A stretch of 64,000 nt of DNA from Verrucomicrobiota bacterium (lineage in GTDB: Bacteria; Verrucomicrobiota; Verrucomicrobiia; Opitutales; Opitutaceae), in assembly GCA_016222805.1 (NCBI GenBank), contig JACRQG010000022.1, positions 149,099 to 213,098 on the forward strand, in the 5' to 3' direction. This document shows positions 56,207 to 64,000 of this stretch, piece by piece (the stretch's first letter is position 1; every line of letters starts with the position of its first letter). Below the pieces are notes generated by a model, which saw nothing but the letters and a program-made list of their open reading frames with translations, had not been told where the DNA came from and ran no database searches. The position numbers and the translations under genes are program-made.

Positions 56207-57553
56207 ATGTCACACCTCACCCGTCGGACTTTTCTTCATCGCACCGCCGCCGCCGTAGCGGCTCCCTTTATCCTCCCGGGCAGCGCGCTCGGCGCTGGCG
56301 GGACGGTGGCCCCGAGCAACCGCATCAATCTCGGTTTCATCGGGACGGGCCGCCAGGTGTTCTACGCCAACCTGCCGATGTTCCTTGCCCAGCCTGATGT
56401 CCAGGTCGTCGCCGTTTGCGATGTCGATCGCTGGCGCGTGGAGCGGGCCCGGGACAAGGTGCACGAAGCCTACGCCGAGGCCCGGGCCTCCGGCACCTAC
56501 CAGGGTTGTGCCGTCTACGAGGACTTCCGCCAACTGCTCGCCCGCCCCGACATCGACGCCGTGATGATCTCTACCCCGGACCACTGGCACGCCGTCATGG
56601 CCGTCGCCGCCGCCCGCGCCGGAAAGGACGTTGCCCTCGAAAAGCCCATCTCGCTCACCCTCACCGAGGGGCGCGCGATCGTCACCGCGATGCAGCAACA
56701 TGGGCGGATCTTCCGCACCGACACCGAGGTGCGCTCCAACCCGCGTTTTCCCCGGTTCTGCGAAATCGTCCGCAACGGTCGCATCGGAAAGGTGCGCCGG
56801 GTGATGGCCACGGTCCCGAAGAACCCGGACCCCATCGCAGGATACCCTGCCCCCATGCCGGTGCCGCCGGAGCTGAACTACGAACTCTGGCAGGGCCCGG
56901 CTCCGGCCCACCCCTACACCCTGCAGCGCGTCCATTTCCCCCAAGGCGGCCTCGGCTACATCGCGGGCCAGAATCCCGGTTGGTTTCAGATCACGGACTA
57001 CAATCTGGGCAACATCAACAACTGGGGCGGCCACATGCTCGACATCACCCAGTGGGCCCTCGACACCGAGCGCACCGGCCCGGTCGAGGTCAGCGGCCGC
57101 GCCGAGTTTCCCCAGAACTCCCTCTGGGACGTGCCACGCAATTTTGAAGTCCGCTACCGCTATGCGAATGGGATCGAGGTGCAGTACACCGACGCCGGCC
57201 AGGCCAGCGTGCGCGTCGAGGGCACGGAGGGCTGGATCGAGAACACCTGGTTCAAGTCGGATGGCTTCAAGGCCAGCCACCCGGACCTCCTGAAATGGAA
57301 ACCCGGCCCCGGCGAGATCACGCTTCCCATGGTCGACGAAAAAGAGGACTTCATCGCCTGCGTGAAGAGCCGCCGCGAGACCATCATCCCCGCCGAAGTC
57401 GGCCATCGCGCCGCCAGCATGGCGCAGATCGGCTACATCGCGGCGAAGCTCGGCGGCAAATTCAAGTGGGATCCCGTGAAGGAGAAGTTCCCCGACAGCG
57501 ACGAGGCCAACCGCCTCCTGTCCCGCCCCCTGCGCGGGCCGTGGACAATCTGA
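56207..57553 (+). CDS. Tat-exported Gfo/Idh/MocA-family oxidoreductase
   Basis: A 448-aa enzyme with a twin-arginine signal (LTRRTFLHRTAAAVAAP). The nucleotide-binding motif is LGFIGTGRQ near residue 43, TPDHWHAVMAVAAARAGKDV leads to the catalytic EKP at 145-147, and the substrate domain has NNWGGHMLDITQWAL. ATG 56207 starts the Tat signal; the in-frame ATG at 56150 would add 19 residues before it. With the FAD enzyme 77 bp downstream it probably oxidises a sugar released by the locus. Confidence 0.88.
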   Translation: MSHLTRRTFLHRTAAAVAAPFILPGSALGAGGTVAPSNRINLGFIGTGRQVFYANLPMFLAQPDVQVVAVCDVDRWRVERARDKVHEAYAEARASGTYQGCAVYEDFRQLLARPDIDAVMISTPDHWHAVMAVAAARAGKDVALEKPISLTLTEGRAIVTAMQQHGRIFRTDTEVRSNPRFPRFCEIVRNGRIGKVRRVMATVPKNPDPIAGYPAPMPVPPELNYELWQGPAPAHPYTLQRVHFPQGGLGYIAGQNPGWFQITDYNLGNINNWGGHMLDITQWALDTERTGPVEVSGRAEFPQNSLWDVPRNFEVRYRYANGIEVQYTDAGQASVRVEGTEGWIENTWFKSDGFKASHPDLLKWKPGPGEITLPMVDEKEDFIACVKSRRETIIPAEVGHRAASMAQIGYIAAKLGGKFKWDPVKEKFPDSDEANRLLSRPLRGPWTI

Positions 57554-57630
57554 TCGACCCAACAGCTCTCCGCCTCGACTCCGTCAATGGACGAGGCTCC
57601 TCCCGACTCGTCGCACCCCTTGCCGTCCCG

Positions 57631-59085
57631 ATGAAAACCACCCGCCGGAAATTCCTTCTCACCAGCGCAAGCGGCGGTCTCGGTGCCCTGGCGGCACTCC
57701 CCCGCGCCCGGGCCGCCTCCGCCTCTGCCGGCGCTTCAGCCACGGGCGAGATCCACCTTCCCGCGCGCCGCATCCCGGTGCTGGCCGAGGCCGACCTTGT
57801 CGTCTGCGGCGGCGGCCCAGCTGGAATCTCGGCGGCCTGCTGCGCCGCGCGCCACGGCGCCAAGGTCATCTTGCTCGAACGCTGGCCAAGCGTCGGCGGC
57901 ATGGCCACCAACGCGCTCGTCAACATCTGGCACACCAGCGACCGCCGGAAACAGGTCATCGCCGGCTTCACGCAGGAAGCCATCGACCGCGGCGGCCGTT
58001 TCGTGCGGCGGATGGCGCATTTTCCCACCAAGCCCGAGACCCACGAATTCGACTCCACCGGCATGCGCGTTGTCTTCCATCGCATGCTCAAGGACGCCGG
58101 CGTGCGCACGCTCTGCAATGTCCAGACAGTCGAATCCGTCCGGGAGGGCAACCGGCTCTCCGCGGTGCTGGTCGACACCAAGACCGGCCGCAAGGCGGTC
58201 CGCGGCCGGATCTTCATCGATGCCACCGGCGATGGGGACGTGGCGGCCAACGCCGGCGTCCCGTTCGACGTCGGCCGGTCCGGCGACGGCGGCGTGCAGG
58301 GCATGACGATGATGTTTCGGCTGCGGGGTCTCGACGCCGCCACGATCAAGTCTCGCCCCGAGGACGCTGAACGCGTCTTCGAGTTGATGAAACAGCTGCG
58401 CGACGCGGGGAAGTTTCCGCCCTTCCTCGAGGCCGCGGCCCGCTCCTACCTGCGCAGCCCGCGCGAGCCCGTCGTCTCGTACAACATGTGTCCCGTGGCC
58501 GGTAATCCGCTCGACGAGGAGGAACTCACCCGAATTTCCCAGCAGGCCCGGGAGCAGGTCTACCAGTATGTCGACCTTTGGCGGGCCCAGATGCCCGGCT
58601 TCGAGGAAGCCGAGGTGGAGCAGATGGGCTTCAGCCTTGGTATCCGGGAATCCCGCCGCATCCGCGGGCGCAAGACCCTCGATGCCCGGATGGTGGTCCA
58701 GGCGATCAAGCAGCCCGATGCCATCGGGCACGGCTTTTGGATGATCGATATCCACGATCCCAAGGGCAGCGGCCACACCACGTGGGTCGACCAGAAGGCG
58801 GAGATGATGCCGCCGGTCGGCGAGAGTTATCACATTCCGCTCGGCATGTGCCTCAATCCCACGCTCGCCAACCTCGCCGTCGTGGGCCGTTGCACCTCCG
58901 CCACCCATGAGGCGCTCGCCTCCGTGCGCCTGCAGTCACACTGCATGGTGATGGGCCAGGGCGTCGGCACCTGCGCCGCCCTCGCGCTGGCCGCCGGGGT
59001 GGAATTGGCCGCCGTCGACATCCGCCGCCTGCAGGCGCAGCTGCGCCGCGACGGCGCCTACCTGGAACAGGTGCCGGCGAGTTGA
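57631..59085 (+). CDS. Tat-exported FAD-dependent oxidoreductase
   Basis: A 484-aa flavoprotein with a Tat-like signal (TTRRKFLLTSASGGLGALAA). The FAD-binding GGGPAGISAA is near residue 61 and the second FAD motif FIDATGDGDVAANAG near 195; this is the FAD_oxidored (PF12831-like) layout. Substrates of this group are mostly unknown; in saccharide loci they probably dehydrogenate sugars. The last 52 codons are repeated almost identically at 60031-60186. Confidence 0.87.
   Translation: MKTTRRKFLLTSASGGLGALAALPRARAASASAGASATGEIHLPARRIPVLAEADLVVCGGGPAGISAACCAARHGAKVILLERWPSVGGMATNALVNIWHTSDRRKQVIAGFTQEAIDRGGRFVRRMAHFPTKPETHEFDSTGMRVVFHRMLKDAGVRTLCNVQTVESVREGNRLSAVLVDTKTGRKAVRGRIFIDATGDGDVAANAGVPFDVGRSGDGGVQGMTMMFRLRGLDAATIKSRPEDAERVFELMKQLRDAGKFPPFLEAAARSYLRSPREPVVSYNMCPVAGNPLDEEELTRISQQAREQVYQYVDLWRAQMPGFEEAEVEQMGFSLGIRESRRIRGRKTLDARMVVQAIKQPDAIGHGFWMIDIHDPKGSGHTTWVDQKAEMMPPVGESYHIPLGMCLNPTLANLAVVGRCTSATHEALASVRLQSHCMVMGQGVGTCAALALAAGVELAAVDIRRLQAQLRRDGAYLEQVPAS
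58930..59085 (+). repeat. 156-bp direct repeat, copy 1
   Basis: The 3' end of the FAD oxidoreductase including its stop codon. A second copy starts 1101 bp downstream (60031-60186) with only three mismatches by eye. After the stop the similarity weakens but the GCCGGTTG-CCGGGTCCA stretch and the following palindrome are recognisable in both. Confidence 0.9.
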
Positions 59086-59128
59086 CGCTGTCCGCGCCGC
59101 GAGGCCGGTTGACCGGGTCCAGCCCGCT

Positions 59129-59142
59129 TACGAAACCGCGTA
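59129..59142. promoter_or_regulatory. palindromic site TACG-N6-CGTA (site 4)
   Basis: TACGAAACCGCGTA, 43 bp after the FAD oxidoreductase stop. Nearly the same as site 5 and in the same relation to the repeat copy; probably the ancestral upstream site of the TonB receptor, now separated from it by the inserted module. Confidence 0.62.
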
Positions 59143-59221
59143 CACAGTGAACGCTCGCCCGGTCCCAGCGGGGGTGCTGCCCCGAAAGGCGGAAATCTCC
59201 TTGTGGGGCAAGCGTGTTCCT

Positions 59222-59243
59222 TGACACTCGAGTGACGGTGTCA
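59222..59243. promoter_or_regulatory. palindromic element before the nucleotidyltransferase module
   Basis: TGACAC (59222-59227) and GTGTCA (59238-59243) form an inverted repeat that includes a perfect 10-bp palindrome, CACTCGAGTG (59225-59234). It ends 3 bp before ATG 59247, so a bound protein would block expression of the pair; autoregulation is likely but unproved. An in-frame GTG at 59214 would place it inside the gene. Confidence 0.5.
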
Positions 59244-59246
59244 CTC

Positions 59247-59441
59247 ATGGCCCACGAATCAAAATCAACTGCTGCGGCTACGAATCGCGGACCGCGCCGG
59301 AGCGCGTCTGCGGCTCGATCCCGTGAACGGGAGATGGAACGGGTCAGGCGCCTGTCCGTGGAGGAGAGGATTGCCGCCGCGTTGACCATGGGCGCCCGCT
59401 TCTCGTGGCTCAAACCCAAGCCGGGCCCAACACCCCCATGA
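59247..59441 (+). CDS. small basic protein, putative antitoxin-like partner
   Basis: A 64-aa, Arg/Ser/Ala-rich protein with a predicted amphipathic segment REREMERVRRLSVEERIAAA in the middle. Its stop overlaps the start of the nucleotidyltransferase gene (ATGA), and a palindrome lies right before its ATG; this is the usual layout of a small partner coupled to a MNT/AbiEii-like enzyme. An antitoxin role is inference; no DNA-binding fold is evident. Confidence 0.5.
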   Translation: MAHESKSTAAATNRGPRRSASAARSREREMERVRRLSVEERIAAALTMGARFSWLKPKPGPTPP

Positions 59442-59995
59442 ACCACCCCGATGACTTGCTGCGAACCGCCGAGGAGATCCTCGCCATTCTGGGGCGGCAT
59501 CGCCTCGACGCGGTCGTGATTGGGGCGGTGGCGCTCGCCGCGCACCATTACGTGCGACAGACCGATGATCTGGATCTGGGTGTCAATGCCGACCTGCCCA
59601 CCCTGCGGGCGGTCGTCACGTCGCTGCGCAAGGCCGGACTCGAGGCGGAGTTGCGGGAACCTGACGCCGCCGACCCCCTCGGTGGCGTTATTGATGTCAG
59701 CGGTCGCTTTGGTTTGGTCCAGATCATCAGTTATGCCGGCCGGTTCCCGGCGGTAATCGAAGATGCCTTGCGACTTTCGTCGCTGGTCGTGCGCGAGGGC
59801 AGTCCGCTCAAGATTGTGCCGATTCCGCACCTGATCGCGCTGAAGCTGTATGCGGGCGGGCACAAGTCCAAGGCAGACATCATCGAGTTATTGGTCCGTA
59901 ATCCCGATTTGGACTTGGACGAGATCCGGGCCGTATGCACGCAGTACCGGCTGGATGGAATCGATGAGTTGATCGCCGAGTCAGGGGCCGCGTGA
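59438..59995 (+). CDS. nucleotidyltransferase (AbiEii/MNT-like)
   Basis: A 185-aa protein with the minimal nucleotidyltransferase signature: GAVALAAHHYVRQTDDLDLGV (residues ~27-47), where the Gly-Ala loop and the DDLD pair supply the metal-binding Asp residues. The end has a helical VPIPHLIALKLYAGGHKSKADI segment, as in the AbiEii/DUF6036-type proteins. Such enzymes serve as toxins that transfer nucleotides to RNA or protein, or as orphan transferases. It overlaps the small gene upstream and sits between two copies of a direct repeat, which suggests recent acquisition. Confidence 0.75.
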   Translation: MNHPDDLLRTAEEILAILGRHRLDAVVIGAVALAAHHYVRQTDDLDLGVNADLPTLRAVVTSLRKAGLEAELREPDAADPLGGVIDVSGRFGLVQIISYAGRFPAVIEDALRLSSLVVREGSPLKIVPIPHLIALKLYAGGHKSKADIIELLVRNPDLDLDEIRAVCTQYRLDGIDELIAESGAA

Positions 59996-60030
59996 TTCCC
60001 AGCGTGGCCCGATCCGAAGGAGAGCGGATT

Positions 60031-60186
60031 CTGCAGTCGCACTGCATGGTGATGGGCCAGGGCGTCGGCATCTGCGCCGCCCTCGCGCTGGCCGCCGGGG
60101 TGGAACTGGCCGCCGTCGACATCCGCCGCCTGCAGGCGCAGCTGCGCCGCGACGGCGCCTACCTGGAACAGGTGCCGGCGAGTTGA
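60031..60186 (+). pseudogene. 3' fragment of FAD oxidoreductase (direct repeat, copy 2)
   Basis: The last 52 codons of the FAD-oxidoreductase gene (from the LQSHCMVMGQG segment to the stop) repeated with three nucleotide differences, at least one silent (GAATTG/GAACTG, both Glu-Leu) and one changing Thr to Ile. It has no own promoter or start of the parent gene; an in-frame GTG at 59992 overlaps the nucleotidyltransferase stop but is probably chance. Confidence 0.85.
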
Positions 60187-60231
60187 TCGCCTTTCCCGCT
60201 GCAACGCCGGTTGCCCGGGTCCATTCCCCCT

Positions 60232-60245
60232 TACGAAACCTCGTA
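60232..60245. promoter_or_regulatory. palindromic site TACG-N6-CGTA (site 5)
   Basis: TACGAAACCTCGTA, 40 bp before the ATG of the TonB-dependent receptor. Half-sites TACGAAA and TACGAGG. The closeness to the start fits control of receptor expression. Confidence 0.65.
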
Positions 60246-60284
60246 ACGCGCCGCGATTGGCAGGTGCCGCGGGGGGATTCCACC

Positions 60285-63200
60285 ATGCAGCGTCTTCCCC
60301 GCTCCATGACCCCATCCTGCCTGCGCCAAGCCCTCGCTTGCGTCCTCTTCGCCAGCGCTGCCGCCACCCGGCTCGCCGCCCAAACCACCCCGGTGCCCAC
60401 CGTCCCCGTCGCCCGCGAGGACGCGGTCGTGCTCAGCCCCTTCACCGTCACCACCGATCGCGACGCGGGCTTCGTCGGGGCGACCTCGCTCGCCGGCGGT
60501 CGCCTCGCCAGTGACCTCAAGGACACCGCCGCCGACTATTCCGTCCAGACGCGCGACTTCCTCGATGCCCTCGGTATTACCGATCTGCAGGAGGCCGCGC
60601 AGTGGACCGTCAACTCGATGGACACCGGCGACGACGGCGGCGAAACCGCCTTTGGCAACCCGCTCTCCAATCGCATGCGTTTCCGCGGCCTGGCCTCCAA
60701 CGGCCAGCAGATCGATTTCTTTCCGGTCAACTACAACTTCGACTCCTTCAGCGTGGAACGCATCGACTACGCGCGGGGCGCGAGCGGTGTGCTCTTCGGC
60801 ACCGGCTCGTTTTCCGGCACCCCCAACGCCGTGCTGAAGCGCGCGCGCACCGACCGCAATTTCGTCGAGCTGCGCTTCCACGGCGGGTCGTGGGACTACT
60901 ACCGCACCACGCTCGACGCCAACTACGCGCTCGATCGCCGGCTCGCCTTCCGCGTCAACCTGCTCGGCCAGAACTCCCACACCTACCGCCAGGCCGAATT
61001 CGAAAAACGCCGCGCCCTCTCGCTGGGTGCCACCTACCGCCCGTGGCGCAACGCCACTCTCAGCCTCTCGGCCGACACCGGCAAGCTGGACAAGAACGTC
61101 GCCTCCACCCGCTGGCGGGACTTCATCTCCGGCTGGGACGGCAAGACGGTCTTCACGGGTGCGATGGGCGCCCGCGCGAGCGGCGGCCAGTATCCGACCA
61201 CCAATCCGAATCCCAACCAGGCCGGCATCCAGCGGCTCGGCAGCGACACCTCGCCCTATTACGTCATCCTCGCCACTGACCCGACGCTCTCGATCGTCAA
61301 CTATGCCAACACCGCCCGCACAATGGGTCCGGGCGAAAACAACAACGGCCCCAACGGCACCGGCGCCGGCGGCCTGTTTCCGCCGGCCGGGGCCCCGGCG
61401 ATGGGCCTGAGCGGCGCCGACCTGCTCAACACCGTCGGCCGCGCCGCCAACCAGTTCGATCTGGTGATCGCCAATTCCAACTACCGTCCCCCGTCGCGCG
61501 AACTGGCCCTGCTCAGCCGCACCCCCAACGGCATCACGACCTACGATACGCTCACGCTGACCGGCAACCAGCAGATCGGAGAGCACCTCTTCCTCGAGGC
61601 GGCGGGCAATTTCGCCAACCGCATCATCAAGAGCAAACTCACCATCGCCAACCAGCCCGCCGCGTACCTCGACATCAACCGCCACCTCAACGACGGCCGG
61701 CCCAACCCGTACTTCCTCTACCCCTACATCGATCCCACCAGCGGCTGGATCCGCCAGCAGAACATCTCCCGCAATACGCGGGCGAGCGCCGCGTTCGTGT
61801 TCAACCGCACCCGCTTTGGCGATTTCACCCTCAGTCTCAGCGGCGGCACCTCGCTCTCGACCAATTTCCGCCGCCGCACCGTCTACTCGATCTTCGATCC
61901 CGCGGTGGATCCGCGCCTCTGGCCCACCACCAACGTCCCGCGCCTCCGCTTCTACTTCAACGAGTCCGAGTTCTACGACGATCCACCCGCCCAGGTCTTC
62001 CTCTCCAGCACCACCATGGTCGGTACCGGCGCCGCCGCCACGCCGGTCGTCAGTACCCGCACCGTTCAAACCGGCTATTCCACCACCGAGGGCACGCGCA
62101 GCCGCTACGATTCCAACTACGAGCTGGCCGCCCTTCAGGCCAAGCTGCTGAAGAACCGCCTTGCCCTGCTCTTCGCCGCCCGTCGCGACGCCTTCGTCAC
62201 CACCAACTACAACATGTGGGGCGCCACCCAGCGGCCGTACGAGCTCCCGGTCAATTGGGATGGTGTCTCCGAGTATTACAAACCGGCGGCGCCCGCCGAC
62301 TACGCGAAACTCACCTACGTGCCCAAGGATGCCAATGGGGTGCCCAATGGCCCGCGCCAGAACGCGGTGGCGCGCCCGCGCGCGGGCAACGGTGCGCCCC
62401 TCGCCCAGTACGCCGGCGACCGATTCCAGGACGACTACTCCAACCCCACCCAGGACGTGGCCGGCACCGTCTACTCTGCCGGTGCCGTCCTTCACCTCAC
62501 CCGATGGGCCAGCCTGACCGGCAGCTATGGTGAGAGCTTCAACGCCCCCTCGACCGCCGCGCGCATCTCGGGCCTCGAATTCGAACCCGTCTTCTCCACC
62601 ACCAAGAGCTACGGCGTGCGCTTTGATCTGCCCGGCAACCGCCTCTCCCTCACCTTCAGCCGCTACACCGGGGAACAGGCCAATGTCGCCGTGTCCTCCT
62701 CGGTCGGCCTGCCGACCAATCTCATCCCCTACGCGTTCCTCAACCAGATCATCAACTCCAACCGCTTTGATGACCCTTCCGCCGACGGGATCAACCAGCG
62801 CAGCATCTCGCCGGTGCCGGTGAACTTCTCCGAAATCGGTTCGCGCCAGACCGAGGGCTACGAGGTCGAACTCGTCGCCAACCCGCTCCGCGGCCTGCGC
62901 GTCTCCGCCAACTTCGCCGTGCCCAAGGCGGTCCTCGACGGCGGCTGGACCGAGACCCGCGCCTACATCGCCCAGTTCGAACCGCAGTTGAAGCAAATCG
63001 TCGAGGATGCCGGCGCGATCATCAACCCCACCACCAACGTGGCCCGCTCCCGCACCGCCGCCGACGGCCCCCCCGCGGCGGGCGTCGACGCCGGTCTCGC
63101 CGCCCTCGGCTGGAACAGCATGCAGGACTTCAAGCGCGCCGCCACCGGCAGTTCCGTCAAGGAAACCCGCCTCGCCCAGTACTCGGCGAACCTGTTCCTC

Positions 63201-63611
63201 GACTACACCCTCCAGAGCGGCCGTCTGCGGGGCTTGCGCGTCGGCACCGGCGTCCAACTGCGCGGCAAGTCGATCGTCGGCAATCGCGGCACCGACACGA
63301 TCCGCGATCCCAACAACCCGAGCGCGGCGATCGATGATCCGACGCTCGGCTCCACCGACTATGTCTGGGCCGACGGCTACTACCAGGTCACGGGCACCCT
63401 CGGCTACGACTTCAAGCTGCCCGGCAACCGCCGCATGCGGGTCGATCTCCGGATCAACAACCTCACCGACTTCGCCAAACCACTCTACAACGCGAGCACC
63501 CTCCGCATCGTCAACGGTGACGTCACCAGTCCGGCCCGCCGCAACGAGGTCGACAGCGCCACCTACCTGCGCCCGCGTTACTGGGAGTTGTCATCGACCC
63601 TCAGCTTCTGA
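60285..63611 (+). CDS. TonB-dependent outer-membrane receptor
   Basis: A 1108-aa receptor. Signal peptide (ending RLAAQ near 36), then the Opitutaceae-style segment EDAVVLSPFTVTTDRDAGF, a plug domain (about 70-210, with FRGLASNGQQIDFFPVNYNF and IDYARGASGVLFGTGSFSG), and a 22-strand beta-barrel that ends ELSSTLSF with the terminal aromatic needed for outer-membrane assembly. No carboxypeptidase-like N-terminal domain as in SusC is present. It most likely imports an oligosaccharide of the locus. ATG 60285 is used; ATG 60306 is possible. GGGGGGA at 60271-60277 serves as ribosome site. Confidence 0.93.
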   Translation: MQRLPRSMTPSCLRQALACVLFASAAATRLAAQTTPVPTVPVAREDAVVLSPFTVTTDRDAGFVGATSLAGGRLASDLKDTAADYSVQTRDFLDALGITDLQEAAQWTVNSMDTGDDGGETAFGNPLSNRMRFRGLASNGQQIDFFPVNYNFDSFSVERIDYARGASGVLFGTGSFSGTPNAVLKRARTDRNFVELRFHGGSWDYYRTTLDANYALDRRLAFRVNLLGQNSHTYRQAEFEKRRALSLGATYRPWRNATLSLSADTGKLDKNVASTRWRDFISGWDGKTVFTGAMGARASGGQYPTTNPNPNQAGIQRLGSDTSPYYVILATDPTLSIVNYANTARTMGPGENNNGPNGTGAGGLFPPAGAPAMGLSGADLLNTVGRAANQFDLVIANSNYRPPSRELALLSRTPNGITTYDTLTLTGNQQIGEHLFLEAAGNFANRIIKSKLTIANQPAAYLDINRHLNDGRPNPYFLYPYIDPTSGWIRQQNISRNTRASAAFVFNRTRFGDFTLSLSGGTSLSTNFRRRTVYSIFDPAVDPRLWPTTNVPRLRFYFNESEFYDDPPAQVFLSSTTMVGTGAAATPVVSTRTVQTGYSTTEGTRSRYDSNYELAALQAKLLKNRLALLFAARRDAFVTTNYNMWGATQRPYELPVNWDGVSEYYKPAAPADYAKLTYVPKDANGVPNGPRQNAVARPRAGNGAPLAQYAGDRFQDDYSNPTQDVAGTVYSAGAVLHLTRWASLTGSYGESFNAPSTAARISGLEFEPVFSTTKSYGVRFDLPGNRLSLTFSRYTGEQANVAVSSSVGLPTNLIPYAFLNQIINSNRFDDPSADGINQRSISPVPVNFSEIGSRQTEGYEVELVANPLRGLRVSANFAVPKAVLDGGWTETRAYIAQFEPQLKQIVEDAGAIINPTTNVARSRTAADGPPAAGVDAGLAALGWNSMQDFKRAATGSSVKETRLAQYSANLFLDYTLQSGRLRGLRVGTGVQLRGKSIVGNRGTDTIRDPNNPSAAIDDPTLGSTDYVWADGYYQVTGTLGYDFKLPGNRRMRVDLRINNLTDFAKPLYNASTLRIVNGDVTSPARRNEVDSATYLRPRYWELSSTLSF

Positions 63612-63622
63612 TCACGCGGGCC

Positions 63623-64000
63623 ATGCGAACCGTCCTGCTGCCCCTCCCGTTCTTGGCGGCGTGGATCGCCGCCAGCTCGCTCGCCGCCGCTGAGCTCAAC
63701 CCAGGGGCCACGCTCAGCTTCGAGTTCCCGGAACTGCCCCCTTCCCTCCAGAGCTTGTCGCGCGGTCTGCCAAAGGCGCCGCGCATGACCGTTCGCCTGC
63801 CCGATAACTACACGCCGGCCACGCGGCATCCGGTTTTCATCTACCAGACCGGCGGGGCCGGAGGGAACGGCGACGAACTCGCGCTCGGCCTGGCGACGGT
63901 CGGGCCGCGGGATTTCGTGGTCGTCAACCTTCCGCTCTTCAAGGCGGCTTGGAACAAAAACGGCCCGGCGGGTGGCCTGCTCGTCACCTCCGAGGACCAC
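63623..64000 (+). CDS. exported alpha/beta-hydrolase-like protein, cut by the window end
   Basis: An open frame from ATG 63623 to the last base (126 codons, no stop). It has a signal peptide (MRTVLLPLPFLAAWIAASSL, cleavage near 24), then TLSFEFPELPPSL, RMTVRLPDNYTPATRHPVFIYQ-type sequence and the oxyanion-like TGGAGGNGDEL loop, the beginning of an esterase or other alpha/beta hydrolase. It starts 11 bp after the receptor stop, so it is probably co-transcribed. A carbohydrate-ester role is possible but the catalytic residues lie outside. Confidence 0.65.
   Translation, partial: MRTVLLPLPFLAAWIAASSLAAAELNPGATLSFEFPELPPSLQSLSRGLPKAPRMTVRLPDNYTPATRHPVFIYQTGGAGGNGDELALGLATVGPRDFVVVNLPLFKAAWNKNGPAGGLLVTSEDH

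Noticed and set aside
60231..63257. A 1008-aa open frame antisense to the TonB receptor
   Set aside because: High G+C makes long antisense frames common. The translation is Gly/Val/Glu-rich without domains, while the plus strand encodes a complete, well-recognised receptor.

Overview
The window reads as chromosomal DNA of a high-G+C Gram-negative bacterium, most likely a member of the Opitutaceae (Verrucomicrobiota). Pointers are a TonB-dependent receptor with the 'VLSPFTVTTD' N-terminus typical of that family, a secreted protein with the verrucomicrobial 'LIRAVGPTL' domain, an ArsR-methyltransferase fusion, and a GreA with a very long N-terminal extension of the kind known from chlamydiae (PVC group). 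This is inference from protein style only; no rRNA gene is present. I saw no tRNA, CRISPR array or intact insertion sequence. Positions 1-158 hold only the leader of the first gene.

Layout. 0.2-10.8 kb: an envelope/glycoconjugate block with three GT4-type glycosyltransferases, two polytopic GT-C-like proteins, a HAD phosphatase, a SAM methyltransferase and a serine-palmitoyltransferase-like PLP enzyme. 10.9-29.6 kb: mostly housekeeping genes (ArsR-methyltransferase regulator, long GreA, RsmB, serine hydroxymethyltransferase, PurD, LMW phosphatase, LOG-domain protein, FKBP with a strong terminator, M14 peptidase). A hybrid histidine kinase, an MFS exporter and a PDZ aspartic-protease lipoprotein belong to one long minus-strand run. 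29.7-39.3 kb: a mixed region with a POT peptide transporter, a 2OG-oxygenase-like protein, ThpR, a clear SeqA homologue, a metalloprotease-like protein, a fold-back repeat, a quinone-oxidoreductase-like enzyme and a Vat-type acetyltransferase.

39.8-64 kb: a carbohydrate-utilisation island. On the minus strand six genes (heparinase-II/III-like protein, GH29 fucosidase, beta-propeller glycosidase, GHL6-type hydrolase, LamG protein and a truncated secreted ORF) form a chain in which most neighbours share ATGA start/stop overlaps; a GH5-like gene lies upstream. On the plus strand lie a Tat-type Gfo/Idh/MocA oxidoreductase, a beta-helix protein, an exported TIM-barrel isomerase-like protein, a two-component system whose sensor has two discoidin-like periplasmic domains, a second Tat-type Gfo/Idh/MocA enzyme, a Tat-type FAD oxidoreductase, a TonB receptor and a secreted hydrolase-like gene cut by the window end. 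The combination suggests uptake of an oligosaccharide, its trimming by lyase and glycosidases, and oxidative processing of sugars outside the cytoplasm.

The most notable unannotated signal is a palindrome, TACG-N6-CGTA, found five times, each time in an intergenic gap ahead of a plus-strand gene between 51.0 and 60.25 kb. The sites bracket the two-component system, so its NarL-type response regulator is the natural candidate binder. Between the last two sites a nucleotidyltransferase gene pair (possible toxin-antitoxin-like module) sits between two 156-bp near-identical copies of the FAD-oxidoreductase 3' end.
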